Positions 25,523 to 34,694 are shown, counted from the stretch's first letter. The stretch is DNA of 41,862 bases from CAZPHU01 sp964419255 (GCA_964419255.1 CAYQOU010000037.1:1-41862), one strand, 5' to 3'. The notes: a model not told the origin generated them from the letters alone. Numbers and translations are program-made.

Positions 25523-25565
25523 CGACTCTCTCGCTGCGATTCTCTCGCAGCGAGAGAGTCGTTTT
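25523..25565. terminator. Strong hairpin terminator after trmO
   Basis: A perfect 17-base stem (25523-25539 with 25545-25561), 5-base loop, and TTTT. It lies between convergent genes and may serve both strands. Part of its sequence (25535-25552) recurs near the assembly gap at 4073-4090. Confidence 0.88.
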
Positions 25566-25628
25566 ATTCAGGGTGCCGCTTTTCAGTATTACAGCTAATA
25601 ACGCCTTTTCCGACAGAAGATCACTTCT

Positions 25629-26987
25629 TTAGTGCCACTCATCCGCAGTCATGGAAATACGCGAAAGCTCATGTCTCAGAGTGCGCATCCTGAAGAGCGT
25701 TTCAGGAGGGGATTCACCAAGCATGCGCTCGGCAAGCATGGCGGTAGTCTTGTACAGAAGCACGCAGTGGTCAAACAATCTACCTGCATGGCAGATTTCC
25801 AGAAATTCTCGTGAGCCGGATGAAGACCAGTTTTCAAGAAGGGTTTTGATTGGCGGGAAACCGAAAGCCAAATTGGGTTGGCGGGATGCATCAGGGACAG
25901 TATGGTTTATGTCAAGCATATCAAGCAGGATAGATGCGGCGGTGAAACATCTGGTTGTTTCCAGCTCCTGATTGCCATGGCCGGCCGCGGGGCTGTGATT
26001 ATAGGCATACGCGGATATGCGCTCCAGAAGCGAAAAACATGATCGGTAAAATTCACCTTCTCTCATATCGAAATGCTCCCATAAGGGATGATGGGAGAAT
26101 CTGTCAAGTATCGTGCTGATCTCCCGGAGCTTGTCAGTAAAAAGTCGTTTAGTTGCATTATCCTCATCATCGGCATCACATAAACGAGTTTTTACACTGT
26201 CTACTGCTCTCAAAAAACCAACCGGAGTCAGATGGTCTAATGAACATAGATCCGGTTTGCGATGAGCGTTACTTGCCAATGATCTTTCATGTAAGCATAT
26301 ATCCTGCCGGACAAAAGGAACATTTTGCTGCAAACCGTGAGGCAGCTTGAGCAAAGGTATCATGGCAGAACATATGCGATACCGACTCTGACGTATTGCT
26401 GCTAAATTACATGTGGGTGGAAGAGTATTCAGATAGGTGGCGATCTTTTCTTCCACTTTCCGCAATAGCTCGACTGTGATATCCACTCCTGCGGCTTTGC
26501 AGAGACCTTTGTGTTTTGGATTAAGCAGGCGGGAGATGAGTTCACACATGTCTTTATCACTCCAGAAATGGCCGTGATTGCCGCCCCGCATCGGAAAATG
26601 CCTGGATCTTGCTCCTTTGGAATACAGTAGTTTGCAGGTCGCCGTATACTCGGGTATCTGCAGGTGATATGCCTTATCTGACAGTAAATCTTTCGGATTA
26701 AAGTCGCAAGGTTCATTCGAGACACCTATGTTGTCATCGAAAACGTCCATGATGTTTTCCCAGACTCTATATCGGCGGGCCTCCATCCTGTCAACCTTGA
26801 CTCCGGCCTCACATCCTGTCAGAAGGGTTATCATGGATTCGAAGTCTTGCAACTCCTGCTCGATGTCTTGTGTCTGAGAATCGCTCGAGTGGCAGTCTTG
26901 TGTACTTAGAGTATAAAGAAACTCGGAGGCGAATAAACCAAATTCGGTATGGGTAAGATTTATTACTTCTCTTATGGAACGATTCAC
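25629..26987 (-). CDS. Unknown cysteine-rich helical protein
   Basis: A 452-residue cytoplasmic protein without signal or membrane segments. It is mostly helical by composition, with 15 Cys and about 20 His spread through it, mostly as isolated Cys rather than CxxC pairs. Fragments such as RHFPMRGGNHGHFWSDKDMCELISRLLNPKHKGLCKAAG look like a compact conserved core, and the C-terminal third (FDHCVLLYKTTAMLAERMLGE ... LRHELSRISM) looks like a helical bundle. The start is GTG with no clear ribosome site. It is divergently arranged with the receiver-domain protein at 27285, sharing a 297-base AT-rich promoter region. No family is recognised and no function is offered. Confidence 0.7.
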   Translation of the reverse strand: MNRSIREVINLTHTEFGLFASEFLYTLSTQDCHSSDSQTQDIEQELQDFESMITLLTGCEAGVKVDRMEARRYRVWENIMDVFDDNIGVSNEPCDFNPKDLLSDKAYHLQIPEYTATCKLLYSKGARSRHFPMRGGNHGHFWSDKDMCELISRLLNPKHKGLCKAAGVDITVELLRKVEEKIATYLNTLPPTCNLAAIRQSRYRICSAMIPLLKLPHGLQQNVPFVRQDICLHERSLASNAHRKPDLCSLDHLTPVGFLRAVDSVKTRLCDADDEDNATKRLFTDKLREISTILDRFSHHPLWEHFDMREGEFYRSCFSLLERISAYAYNHSPAAGHGNQELETTRCFTAASILLDMLDINHTVPDASRQPNLAFGFPPIKTLLENWSSSGSREFLEICHAGRLFDHCVLLYKTTAMLAERMLGESPPETLFRMRTLRHELSRISMTADEWH

Positions 26988-27284
26988 TACGGGTATATCC
27001 GGATCGAAGTCGAATGAAACAGGGCTACTTCAGCTCAGTGCCTGACGGAATTAGACTGTTTTTGTGAATTATATCAAGCACAAAGATCTAAAATATACCT
27101 TTAGACACAAAACAAAAACAAAGCAAAGTTTTTGAATATTTAATACCGGATGGTAGAAAACAGCGAGATGCCACTAAGAAGAAATGATTATCGGATGCAT
27201 CTGCTGTTTTTCAAATTGGGCACGATTTTTGATGGCTAAAACAGCTGATTTTTGGCCCATCAATTTGTATAAAGGGGGATTGAC

Positions 27285-27716
27285 ATGCATCCGAAGATTG
27301 TAGTTGTCGATGGTGATAGCCTACGGCGTGCGCTTCTAGCTACTTTTTTGCATCAGCAGGGATATGAACATCTTGAATTGTTTGCACATTCGCAGGATGC
27401 CTTTGAGTATGTGCGCTCGATTTGGACCGATCTGATAATCACTGATTATCATATGCGTGAATACACCGGTGTGCAACTGATTCGAAGAATATCGCGATAC
27501 CGTCCCGATGTACCTGCAATACTTGTTGCCGGCTCAGGTATCAGAATCCCCGCGAATAATCATTTTGTTGTAGTGAGAAGAGATGTTTCTGACTACCACG
27601 AGAGGTTGATTAGCCATATAAATCTGGGTCTGAGAAAGAGTTGCTACGGATATGCTGTCAGTGGTGCCAATTGTGGAAAGATCAGGCACACCGAAAGTGC
27701 GGCTGTGTTGTCGTAG
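27285..27716 (+). CDS. Single-domain response regulator
   Basis: A 143-residue receiver domain without an output domain. Acidic residues D9 and D11 are in VVVDGDSLRR, the phospho-acceptor is D54 in LIITDYHM, and LVAGSG supplies the Ser/Thr position. The usual Lys near residue 105 appears replaced (VVVRRDVS), so phosphorylation may be altered. The C-terminal 20 residues are not part of the fold. AAAGGGGG lies 8 bases before the ATG. No kinase is adjacent; the nearest is at 7353. It is divergent from the Cys-rich protein gene, so the two may be co-regulated. Confidence 0.85.
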   Translation: MHPKIVVVDGDSLRRALLATFLHQQGYEHLELFAHSQDAFEYVRSIWTDLIITDYHMREYTGVQLIRRISRYRPDVPAILVAGSGIRIPANNHFVVVRRDVSDYHERLISHINLGLRKSCYGYAVSGANCGKIRHTESAAVLS

Positions 27717-28264
27717 GCAAGAAGGGGGATATATTTGGAGGCTATGGTGGGGTGGTATTCGGGGCGTGGGGAGGATGATTTGTCCGGGCTATTTTTTTCC
27801 CTTTTACCTGGAAATGGCTTGGGAGATCATGAAGAATGGATAAATGGTAAACGGAAGCGACGAATGATATGTAGTATAGCTGATATAGCTGATTGGAGGA
27901 TTGCCTCTGGGTGTGCTATATTCGGATTAACCTAATTTTTTTTTGCTGTTAATTTACCCTTTTGAATCATTTTGCAAAAAGGGAGATGTTAATTTTCAGG
28001 AAACGTGCGATAAACGACTCTGGGATAAGGTGCTCGATACGGGCCTTGTAGCAGATAAGTACCCGCGCCTCAGAACGTGAATCTGCGTATCCTCTTTTCA
28101 ATAACTCTTCGCTGGCAAGTAATAGTGTCTACATACTTCAGATGCTATCTTTCCCAAAACATTGTTGTAATTAATCTTGTGATGTTTGCGATATTCAGCG
28201 ATTTTGCTTCTTTGCATTGTCTGATGGGCGAATTCTGAATCTGCTAACAATTCTCCTGTTTGGG
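27717..28264. other. Long intergenic region between the receiver protein and perR
   Basis: No firm gene. It contains a tandem ATAGCTGAT pair (near 27878-27892), a run of nine T near 27936-27944 that may end the receiver-protein transcript, and a weak hairpin CCCTTTT/AAAAGGG (27957-27983). The minus strand at 28098-28290 reads as an open, protein-like stretch with no start and may be a gene remnant. Confidence 0.35.
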
Positions 28265-28316
28265 TTGACTTGAGCCAGGGCAGAAAATCATATTGATAAC
28301 GCGAACTGTTATCGAT
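28265..28316 (+). promoter_or_regulatory. perR promoter with overlapping operator
   Basis: TTGACT (28265-28270), 18 bases, CATATT (28289-28294) form a sigma-70-like promoter. ATTGATAAC-7-GTTATCGAT (28292-28316), with one mismatch between arms, covers the -10 and start site. A Fur/PerR protein could bind there to repress its own perR-rbr operon. The spacing differs from a classic 7-1-7 Fur box. Confidence 0.5.
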
Positions 28317-28325
28317 AAGGGGCCT

Positions 28326-28712
28326 ATGCAACGCAGAAAGAGTCAACAAAGGGAAAAAATTCTGCGGATCCTCAGGGAAACCACAATTCATCCCACTGCC
28401 GACTGGATCTACCAGCGCTTGAAAAATATCATCCCCGGCCTGAGTCTGGGGACCGTCTACCGAAACCTCAAGGTATTGGAGGAGGACGGCCAGATTCAGA
28501 AACTGCCGTGTGGGAGCACCCACGATAGATATGATGGAGACGTCTCTCCGCATTACCATATCAGATGTGAGAGCTGCGGAAGAGTTGATGATATACCCAT
28601 GTCTCTGGCAAGCGAACTCAACCAGTCTGCAGAGAAGGTGAGCTCATACGCTGTTTTTGGCCATCGGATCGAATTCTTTGGATTGTGTAAATGCTGTCAA
28701 AAAACAGAATAA
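28326..28712 (+). CDS. perR: Fur-family regulator, PerR-type
   Basis: A 128-residue Fur-family repressor: winged helix with HPTADWIYQRLKNIIPGLSLGTVYRNLKVLEEDG, metal site SPHYHIRCESCGRVDDIP, and second zinc pair LCKCC. Size and order match PerR/Fur. It is assigned to the PerR branch mainly because rubrerythrin follows 33 bases later, the standard peroxide-defence operon in anaerobes. The metal-bound protein would repress until peroxide oxidises it. The ATG has AAGGGG close upstream; the longer frame to 28293 lies inside the operator and is unlikely to be translated. Confidence 0.88.
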   Translation: MQRRKSQQREKILRILRETTIHPTADWIYQRLKNIIPGLSLGTVYRNLKVLEEDGQIQKLPCGSTHDRYDGDVSPHYHIRCESCGRVDDIPMSLASELNQSAEKVSSYAVFGHRIEFFGLCKCCQKTE

Positions 28713-28745
28713 CGTCTAAACCAACTAAAACGAAGGGAATGTTAC

Positions 28746-29321
28746 ATGGCTTCTATCAAGGGAACCGAAACGGAAAAAAACCTCCTCAAGGCATTTGCCG
28801 GTGAATCACAGGCACGTAATCGCTACACCTACTTCTCAAGCGTGGCGAAAAAAGAGGGATATGTGCAGATTGCCGATATTTTTGCCGAAACCGCCGATCA
28901 GGAAAAGGAACATGCCAAGCGTTTCTTTAAGTTTCTGGAAGGCGGCACACCTGAGATAATCGCCTGCTATCCGGCGGGTGTGATAGGTACCACCGCTGAA
29001 AACCTCAAAGCCGCCGCCAGCGGCGAAAATGAGGAATACACCGAGCTTTATCCCGCCTTTGCCGCAAAGGCACGGGAGGAGGGATTTGCTGCGGTTGCAA
29101 CCGCCTTCGATAAGATATCTATAGCCGAACAACAGCATGAGAAAAGATATCTGGGTCTTCTGAAGAATATCGAGCAAGGAACCGTTTTCAAGAAAAACGA
29201 AAAAGTATACTGGCGCTGTAGAAATTGCGGATATATCCATGAGGCGCAAGATGCTCCCGGTACCTGTCCCGCATGTGTTCACCCGCAGGCTCACTTTGAG
29301 ATTTTGGCAGAAAACTGGTAA
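28746..29321 (+). CDS. rbr: Rubrerythrin
   Basis: A 191-residue peroxide reductase of anaerobes. The N-terminal four-helix bundle holds the diiron ligands in AGESQARNRYTYF, ADQEKEHAKRFFKFLE and IAEQQHEKRYL. The C-terminal rubredoxin-like domain has CRNCGYIHEAQDAPGTCPAC for the FeS4 site. It reduces hydrogen peroxide with electrons from rubredoxin or NADH-linked partners. It is the second gene of the perR operon, followed by a hairpin, and works in the same defence as the flavodiiron protein at 39333. Confidence 0.97.
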   Translation: MASIKGTETEKNLLKAFAGESQARNRYTYFSSVAKKEGYVQIADIFAETADQEKEHAKRFFKFLEGGTPEIIACYPAGVIGTTAENLKAAASGENEEYTELYPAFAAKAREEGFAAVATAFDKISIAEQQHEKRYLGLLKNIEQGTVFKKNEKVYWRCRNCGYIHEAQDAPGTCPACVHPQAHFEILAENW

Positions 29322-29342
29322 GCATTTTAGAGGCAATATACG

Positions 29343-29374
29343 GTGCCCGAGCCCATTACATTGGGTTCGGGCAC
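29343..29374 (+). terminator. Hairpin after rubrerythrin
   Basis: GTGCCCGAGCCCA and TGGGTTCGGGCAC pair over 13 bases (one G-T) with a 6-base loop. The T-run is poor, but position fits an operon end. Confidence 0.75.
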
Positions 29375-29460
29375 TCTTCATAACGTCAAATGCTGTATGT
29401 GCAATGATCTAACGTGGTAAAAGAAAGAACGTGGACTTGATGAAAAGATTGAAATAATTG

Positions 29461-29489
29461 TTGCATTATTATTCATATCATTGTATTAT
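29461..29489 (+). promoter_or_regulatory. Sigma-70-like promoter
   Basis: TTGCAT, 17 bases, TATTAT, in an AT-rich stretch, giving a start near 29496 and a leader of about 60 bases for the second receiver protein. Confidence 0.55.
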
Positions 29490-29555
29490 GAATTTTCAAA
29501 ATGAAGAACTTGTAAAATTCCTTCTTTTTATCATTTATCCGGTGTGAGGGGAGTA

Positions 29556-29966
29556 ATGGACTCTAAAAAAATTCTTGTCATCGATGATAACCCCAAGGTC
29601 TGCGAAACTATGCTTGTGCTACTCGAAAGCATAGGGATGAAAGCATTTGCTGCTACCAGCAGTCTCGAGGGAATCACTAAAGCATACGATATTGAGCCTG
29701 ACCTCATACTTCTGGATATTCTGCTGCCCGATTTCAGCGGGTGGGCCGTTCTCGATCAGCTTCGTGCAGATCCTATTATGTCCCACACGCCGGTGGCTGT
29801 GTTCAGTGCACTCGTCGATTCAGCGGCTCATCTGAGAGAAGGCCAGCAGCTGATAGACGGCTATCTGCCCAAGCCATTCAAAATGCACGAGCTGCGCGGC
29901 CTGATCACCCGAACCACAACCCGGTCTCCAAGAGGTACATCCTCGCTGGAGAGCATCTGTAGCTGA
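29556..29966 (+). CDS. Single-domain response regulator
   Basis: A 136-residue canonical receiver domain: VIDDNPKV acid pair, phospho-acceptor in LILLDILLPDFSGW, AVFSA switch Ser, and GYLPKPF conserved Lys-Pro. A 20-residue Ser/Thr/Arg-rich tail carries no output domain. The ATG follows GAGGGG at 6 bases; a GTG 12 bases earlier overlaps that site and is less likely. Being complete, it can act as a phosphorelay or motor-type partner of a distant kinase, such as the orphan at 7353 (guess). Confidence 0.93.
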   Translation: MDSKKILVIDDNPKVCETMLVLLESIGMKAFAATSSLEGITKAYDIEPDLILLDILLPDFSGWAVLDQLRADPIMSHTPVAVFSALVDSAAHLREGQQLIDGYLPKPFKMHELRGLITRTTTRSPRGTSSLESICS

Positions 29967-30072
29967 CCCTTATGCTCAGAAAAAAAGGATTCATTTCTTA
30001 GGGGCAAACTGATAAGACTACCCCGATAGCACACTTTTTGGCTGACATCAACCCTTAATCCGACAAAAAGTC

Positions 30073-30112
30073 TTGCCTGCTTTAACAATGTTCATTATAT
30101 TAACATTGTTAA
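30073..30112 (+). promoter_or_regulatory. TetR promoter with overlapping operator
   Basis: TTGCCT (30073-30078), 17 bases, TATATT (30096-30101) form the promoter. A perfect inverted repeat with 11-base arms, TTAACAATGTT-9-AACATTGTTAA (30082-30112), covers the -10 region, as expected for an autoregulated TetR gene. Confidence 0.75.
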
Positions 30113-30142
30113 TTGTGGGCAAAAAACAAGGGAGGCGGCGGC

Positions 30143-30730
30143 ATGAAAGCGGTGCAGGAAAAACGGATGAGGGGCTATTTTATTTCAGCTGCAAAGGAGC
30201 TGATCCGTGGGGAGGGGCTGGAAGTGGTAAGTGCACGAAATGTAGCTCAGCGCGCGGGCTACTCCTACGCTACCCTCTACAACTACTTCAAGGATATACG
30301 GGATCTGATTTTCAGTTGTGTGCAAGACTTTATGGAGGAATGCAGGATGTTTGTGCTAAAGGATATGGCTCAGACCGACTCTGCCACAGAGGCTCTCATA
30401 GCCATTAGCGCCAGCTATGCCAGATTTTTCATTCACTATCCCGGCATATTCGACCTTTTCTATCAGACCAGGGCGACTCAGATATCCACTCCCAGCTCCA
30501 ATTTTGAGGCCATATATTTACTTTTCGATTCTCTTGTGGCAGAGCAGTGGCAAACAATTGGCACAGAGCGCAAAAGTACCATCTCGACAACCGAAAAAGC
30601 TCAACGATACCATAAACTTGCACTCCACGGCCTGATGGCATTTTATCTTAACGGGAGAATAAACAATGATTATATGGAATTGACAAGTCGGATCGAGGAG
30701 GTTACCCGCAGTTCGATTGGGATGGTCTGA
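30143..30730 (+). CDS. TetR/AcrR-family transcriptional regulator
   Basis: A 195-residue regulator. The N-terminal helix-turn-helix is YFISAAKELIRGEGLEVVSARNVAQRAGYSYATLYNYFKDIRDLI. The C-terminal ligand/dimer domain has ISASYARFFIHYPGIFDLFYQTR, as in TetR proteins with the WHG-type C-terminus. GGGAGG precedes the ATG at 8 bases, and the operator described above lies just upstream, so it represses itself. It is followed by a terminator and then a chemoreceptor gene. No transporter or enzyme gene adjoins it, so its other targets are unknown. Confidence 0.9.
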   Translation: MKAVQEKRMRGYFISAAKELIRGEGLEVVSARNVAQRAGYSYATLYNYFKDIRDLIFSCVQDFMEECRMFVLKDMAQTDSATEALIAISASYARFFIHYPGIFDLFYQTRATQISTPSSNFEAIYLLFDSLVAEQWQTIGTERKSTISTTEKAQRYHKLALHGLMAFYLNGRINNDYMELTSRIEEVTRSSIGMV

Positions 30731-30790
30731 AAGGAAGAAAACGGCTAAAACGCAACCCCCACTCCGGGGACCATCGGTGAATCGTTGGGC

Positions 30791-30827
30791 AAGGGCTTTT
30801 GTCTAAAGGCCAGGCCCCTTTTTTTTT
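30791..30827 (+). terminator. Terminator after tetR-type gene
   Basis: A GGGCTTT...AAAGGCC imperfect stem followed by AGGCCCC and nine T, about 60 bases after the stop. Confidence 0.65.
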
Positions 30828-30921
30828 ATAAAATTCACATCAATTCTGGAAAACCAAAGAAATAGATATTAGAATTGCATTAGCAATATTATTGTGCACT
30901 AATAATTACCGTGAGGACACT

Positions 30922-32895
30922 ATGTTGGATAGCAATAAGCAGAAAAGCAACATCGGGATACGAAGCCGGTTTGTGCTGCTGATCAGTATGATGGTGCTGG
31001 CATCCTGCGGAATTGTAGCGGGATACGCGATACTCAAATCCGGCAGGGCTTTGCGGGACAATGCGGGAGATGCACTGGAGCTGCTTGCCTTGCAGGGAGC
31101 GGGAATCGTAAGGGCGGAGGTGGAGAAGTACCGGATGATCATACAGTCTGTTGCGCTCGATGATGATATTCGTTCGATGGATTGGACCGTTCAGGAGCCG
31201 GCGATAGAGGAAAAAACAGAGCAGCACGGATTTCAGGGAATGGGAATCGTAGATAAGCAGCGTCAGGCCCGGTATCCGGGCGGTAAAACCGCCGATCTGA
31301 GCGGCAGAGACTACGTAGAGAAGGCGTTTGAGGGAAAAGCCGCCATGTCGAATGTACTTATTAGTCGGGTCACCAATTCTCCGGTAATAATGGTTGCCGC
31401 GCCGGTGCTGGACGAGCAGGAGCAGATTGTTTCGGTGATCATCGGACGTCTTTCTGCCGATATATTGAGTAATATAACGAAACGTATTCGTTTCGGGAAG
31501 AAAGGGTACTCCTATATCATCGATTCTAAGGGGGCACTTATTGCCCACGATAACCTTCAGTTTGTCTTGGATCAACGCAATTTTATCGAAGAGGCGAAAA
31601 AAGATGAGCAGTACGAAAGACTTGCGGCCATGTTTAAACGAATGGTTGCGGGGGAGGAGGGCTTTGACGAGTATCCTTTCATGGGAAGCGTTCGTTTCTT
31701 CGGTTACGCCCCTATAAGAGGCACAGGATGGTCGATTGCGGTGGGAGCGCACAAGAAGTATGTGCTGTCAAGTCAGAGAGATTCGTGGCATGCGATTCTT
31801 GCCATGTCGATGGTGATAATCGCCTTGGCAGTTCTGATTGCCTGGTTTATGGCCGGAACAATCACCAAACCTCTGCGCTTGATGGTGGAAAGATTCAAGG
31901 ATATTGCACAGGGTGAAGGGGATCTGCGAAAGCGGCTCGATGAGCGATCCGGAGATGAAATCGGGGAGATGGCTCACTGGTTCAACATATTTGCGGAAAA
32001 GATTCGACAGATCGTGGAGTCTTTTGCGGAGAATTCCGCGCGACTGGCTTGCACCTCCCGTGATCTGTCGGCATCATCGGTGCAGATCTCGGCCAATACC
32101 GAGGAGATAAGTAATCAGTCAAACACGGTCGCATCATCCACGGAGCAGGCAACGGTCAATGTAAACAGCATATCGGATGCGGCAAAGCAGATGTCCGAAT
32201 CGGTTGAAAGTGTGGCGAGGGCGGTCGAACAGATGAGCGCATCTCTCAATGAGGTGGCACTGAGTTGCCAGAAAGAATCCACGATCGCCCGCAATGCGGA
32301 TAAGCAGGCGCAGGGCACCAAGCTTCAGATGGAGAAGCTTGCAGCATCGGGAAAAGAGATCGGAATGATAGTGGAGATAATAGTTGATATTGCCGATCAG
32401 ACCAATCTTCTCGCCTTGAATGCGACGATAGAGGCAGCCAGTGCGGGGGATGCTGGTAAGGGCTTTGCTGTCGTGGCCAATGAAGTCAAGCAGCTTGCCA
32501 AGCAGACGGCTGATGCAACCGAGCAGATACGCAGTCAGATCGAAGAGATACAGACAAATGCAACCGCCTCCGCAGATAATATCGATACCATCGCCGAGGT
32601 GATCAGTGAGATCAACGGTATCTCTCAGACCATCGTGTCGGCGGTTGAGCAGCAGAGCTCCACAATTCAGGAGATCTCCCAAAACATGAATAACGCCACC
32701 ACCTCGGCTTCGGATATCTCCCGAAACGTGACTGAATCGGCCCAGGGCTTGAGTGAGGTTACATCAACGATTCAGGAGGTGAATCGCGCCACCGCCGATA
32801 ACGCTGAGGGAATCGCCATGGTGACGAGTCGTGCCGAGGAGCTTGCGAAGCTGGCATCCGATCTGGAGGGGATTGTCGGACAATTCAAGGTGTAA
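30922..32895 (+). CDS. Methyl-accepting chemotaxis protein with dCache-like sensor
   Basis: A 657-residue chemoreceptor. TM1 is at about residues 15-37, a periplasmic dCache-like sensor at about 40-288 (NSPVIMVAAPVLDEQEQIVSVIIG, KGYSYIIDSKGALIAHDN), TM2 at about 290-313, HAMP at about 314-370 (TKPLRLMVERFKDIAQGEGDLRKRL), and the signalling domain with the hairpin tip DQTNLLALNATIEAASAGDAGKGFAVVANEVKQLA (about 490-525). It signals to CheA/CheW, not encoded here, and implies motility or pilus control. GAGG lies 8 bases before the ATG. The ligand is unknown. Confidence 0.95.
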   Translation: MLDSNKQKSNIGIRSRFVLLISMMVLASCGIVAGYAILKSGRALRDNAGDALELLALQGAGIVRAEVEKYRMIIQSVALDDDIRSMDWTVQEPAIEEKTEQHGFQGMGIVDKQRQARYPGGKTADLSGRDYVEKAFEGKAAMSNVLISRVTNSPVIMVAAPVLDEQEQIVSVIIGRLSADILSNITKRIRFGKKGYSYIIDSKGALIAHDNLQFVLDQRNFIEEAKKDEQYERLAAMFKRMVAGEEGFDEYPFMGSVRFFGYAPIRGTGWSIAVGAHKKYVLSSQRDSWHAILAMSMVIIALAVLIAWFMAGTITKPLRLMVERFKDIAQGEGDLRKRLDERSGDEIGEMAHWFNIFAEKIRQIVESFAENSARLACTSRDLSASSVQISANTEEISNQSNTVASSTEQATVNVNSISDAAKQMSESVESVARAVEQMSASLNEVALSCQKESTIARNADKQAQGTKLQMEKLAASGKEIGMIVEIIVDIADQTNLLALNATIEAASAGDAGKGFAVVANEVKQLAKQTADATEQIRSQIEEIQTNATASADNIDTIAEVISEINGISQTIVSAVEQQSSTIQEISQNMNNATTSASDISRNVTESAQGLSEVTSTIQEVNRATADNAEGIAMVTSRAEELAKLASDLEGIVGQFKV

Positions 32896-33452
32896 AATGG
32901 ACACATCTCTGACCGACTGCCTTAGTTTCAGGGGGCGATTTAAGGTCGCAAGTAAAGAAGAGGAAATCGGGTGGCTCTTTTTGTTTATCTGATCTCCTCG
33001 TTTTCGATTTGTCTCATATTTAGCGGCTGCTGAGCGGGTAAGCCGTGTAATTTCTTGAGGGCAGAGAGGTTGAATACAATCGCGCCGAAGATCCCCACTG
33101 TGCAACTTTCGAGATTGCTGAACCCCTCATGCCCCAATGGAATGTGCGACTCGCGACCAGAGAATTGATCAGTTCAGGTTTTTCACTTCTGCAGAAACGC
33201 ATTTTGCTTACAGTCAGAGCCTTTGGTTTGAGAATCGATTAGGCGAATGTTTTTGTCTCATCCAGGCACATTGATTCTTTTCACGCAACATTTATAGAGT
33301 GATTCTCTTTTGGTGAGTCGCACATCCTACGGGTTTCAACAATTGGATTTGTCTTAGCGGTCGATCAAACCGGACAGGTATGTAATTTGCATTGCAATTG
33401 ACCAAATCAGCATGTGATCTCTGGGGCCTTTCTTCCGGTTTGGACCATAGCT
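32896..33452. other. Intergenic region after the chemoreceptor
   Basis: No gene seen on either strand. An imperfect hairpin GAGGAAATC/GATCTCCTC (32960-32999) followed by GTTTT may end the chemoreceptor transcript. The rest holds only short, non-conserved frames. Confidence 0.4.
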
Positions 33453-34532
33453 ATGAAAGATAATCTTCATCGCCCTCGCATTCTCTGGGCCGATTTTCTC
33501 AAAATATTTGCCATGTATGCGGTTGTGATTATCCACAGCGCCGCACCTCTTCTGGTGGAGTTTGGGGAGCGGGGAGAGCGGGTGTGGTGGATAGGTAACC
33601 TCTACGATTCTGCGGCACGGTGGTGTATACCTGTCTTTTTCATGCTTAGCGGAGCTTTTCTGATCGGTAAGGCGCAGAGGATGGGTCCGGTACCGTTTTT
33701 GGGCAGACGCCTTCAGCGCATCGGTATACCGTTTCTGATCTGGAGCGCGCTCTATTTCATCTGGAATGTCGAGATCAATCAGAAGGATCTGGCGTATCGA
33801 TACTTTTTCTTGTCAATCGTTCAGGAGCCGGCATATTATCATCTCTGGTATCTCTATGTTCTGATCGGCGTGTACCTGTTTGCACCGCTTCTGAGTGTGT
33901 TTCTTGATTCTGCCAGCAGGACAAACTTAATCCACTTTGTCATTCTATGGATTGTTTTCGGCTCTCTTGCGCCAACTCTAGGTGCATATTTCGAGACCTC
34001 TCTGTTCATGATGTCCACTGCACCGTTTTCTCTGTTTCGGTTTCTGGGATATTTTCTTATCGGATACCTGCTAAAGGATTTCCGGTGTGGCGTCTGGAAG
34101 TGCATCGGGTTTGGTGGACTGTTTTTGCTGGGGTTGGCGGTTACCGCCGCAGGGACCTGGTGGTTAACAGTGGCTCGGGGGGAGGGGGAATTTAGTGGCG
34201 TTTTTTACGAGTATTGGAGTCCAAATGTGCTGGCGATGGCGGTTTCGTTGTTTGTTATAGTAAAAAATCTGCGCCTGCCTTCGGGTGTTATGGTTCCTTC
34301 TCCGATAGCATCAATCCTGACATTTACCGCAGCCTGTGTGCCCGGTATCTATCTGGTGCATGCGCTTATTATCGCTTTTCTACAACAGGAATATGGCGGA
34401 TTCGGGGTCAATCAGTACATCTACGATGCGGTAGTCGGAGTACCGCTGTTTGCCCTGGTGGTGTTTGTGATTTCTCTGATAGTAGTTGCCGTTATACGGT
34501 TTATACCTCTGTTGAGGAGAATCGTGCCGTGA
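33453..34532 (+). CDS. Acyltransferase-3 family membrane O-acyltransferase
   Basis: A 359-residue integral membrane protein with about ten hydrophobic helices. It starts with the family signature WADFLKIFAMYAVVIIHS, where the His is the likely catalytic residue, followed by ARWCIPVFFMLSGAFLIGKAQR. These proteins add acetyl or other acyl groups to sugars of cell-surface polysaccharide or peptidoglycan. The start is the ATG after a weak ribosome site; a frame upstream adds 13 unrelated residues. The next three genes also act on the envelope, which favours a surface-glycan substrate. Confidence 0.88.
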   Translation: MKDNLHRPRILWADFLKIFAMYAVVIIHSAAPLLVEFGERGERVWWIGNLYDSAARWCIPVFFMLSGAFLIGKAQRMGPVPFLGRRLQRIGIPFLIWSALYFIWNVEINQKDLAYRYFFLSIVQEPAYYHLWYLYVLIGVYLFAPLLSVFLDSASRTNLIHFVILWIVFGSLAPTLGAYFETSLFMMSTAPFSLFRFLGYFLIGYLLKDFRCGVWKCIGFGGLFLLGLAVTAAGTWWLTVARGEGEFSGVFYEYWSPNVLAMAVSLFVIVKNLRLPSGVMVPSPIASILTFTAACVPGIYLVHALIIAFLQQEYGGFGVNQYIYDAVVGVPLFALVVFVISLIVVAVIRFIPLLRRIVP

Positions 34533-34694
34533 GAAGTTGAATAATGGATACGGCGCCAAGCGAAGTCTGTGGCAATGCTAAAGGATAGCCCTGCGTGAAA
34601 ATAGTATCTAGTGAGCTCAACGGTGGCGAATCCCACCGATTCCATGTCTGGCAAAGGTAGGCGTGGTAGACCGGCCAAAACGGGGGAGGGAAAA

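Noticed and set aside
28098..28559. 153-residue minus-strand frame over perR
   Set aside because: Its first half is antisense to a clear Fur gene; only the part outside perR might be a remnant.
34611..34694. AT-hook-like RRGRPAK motif in the upstream part of the hydrolase frame
   Set aside because: It precedes a strong ribosome site and TTG at 34695 and would sit before a lipoprotein signal, so it is probably not translated.
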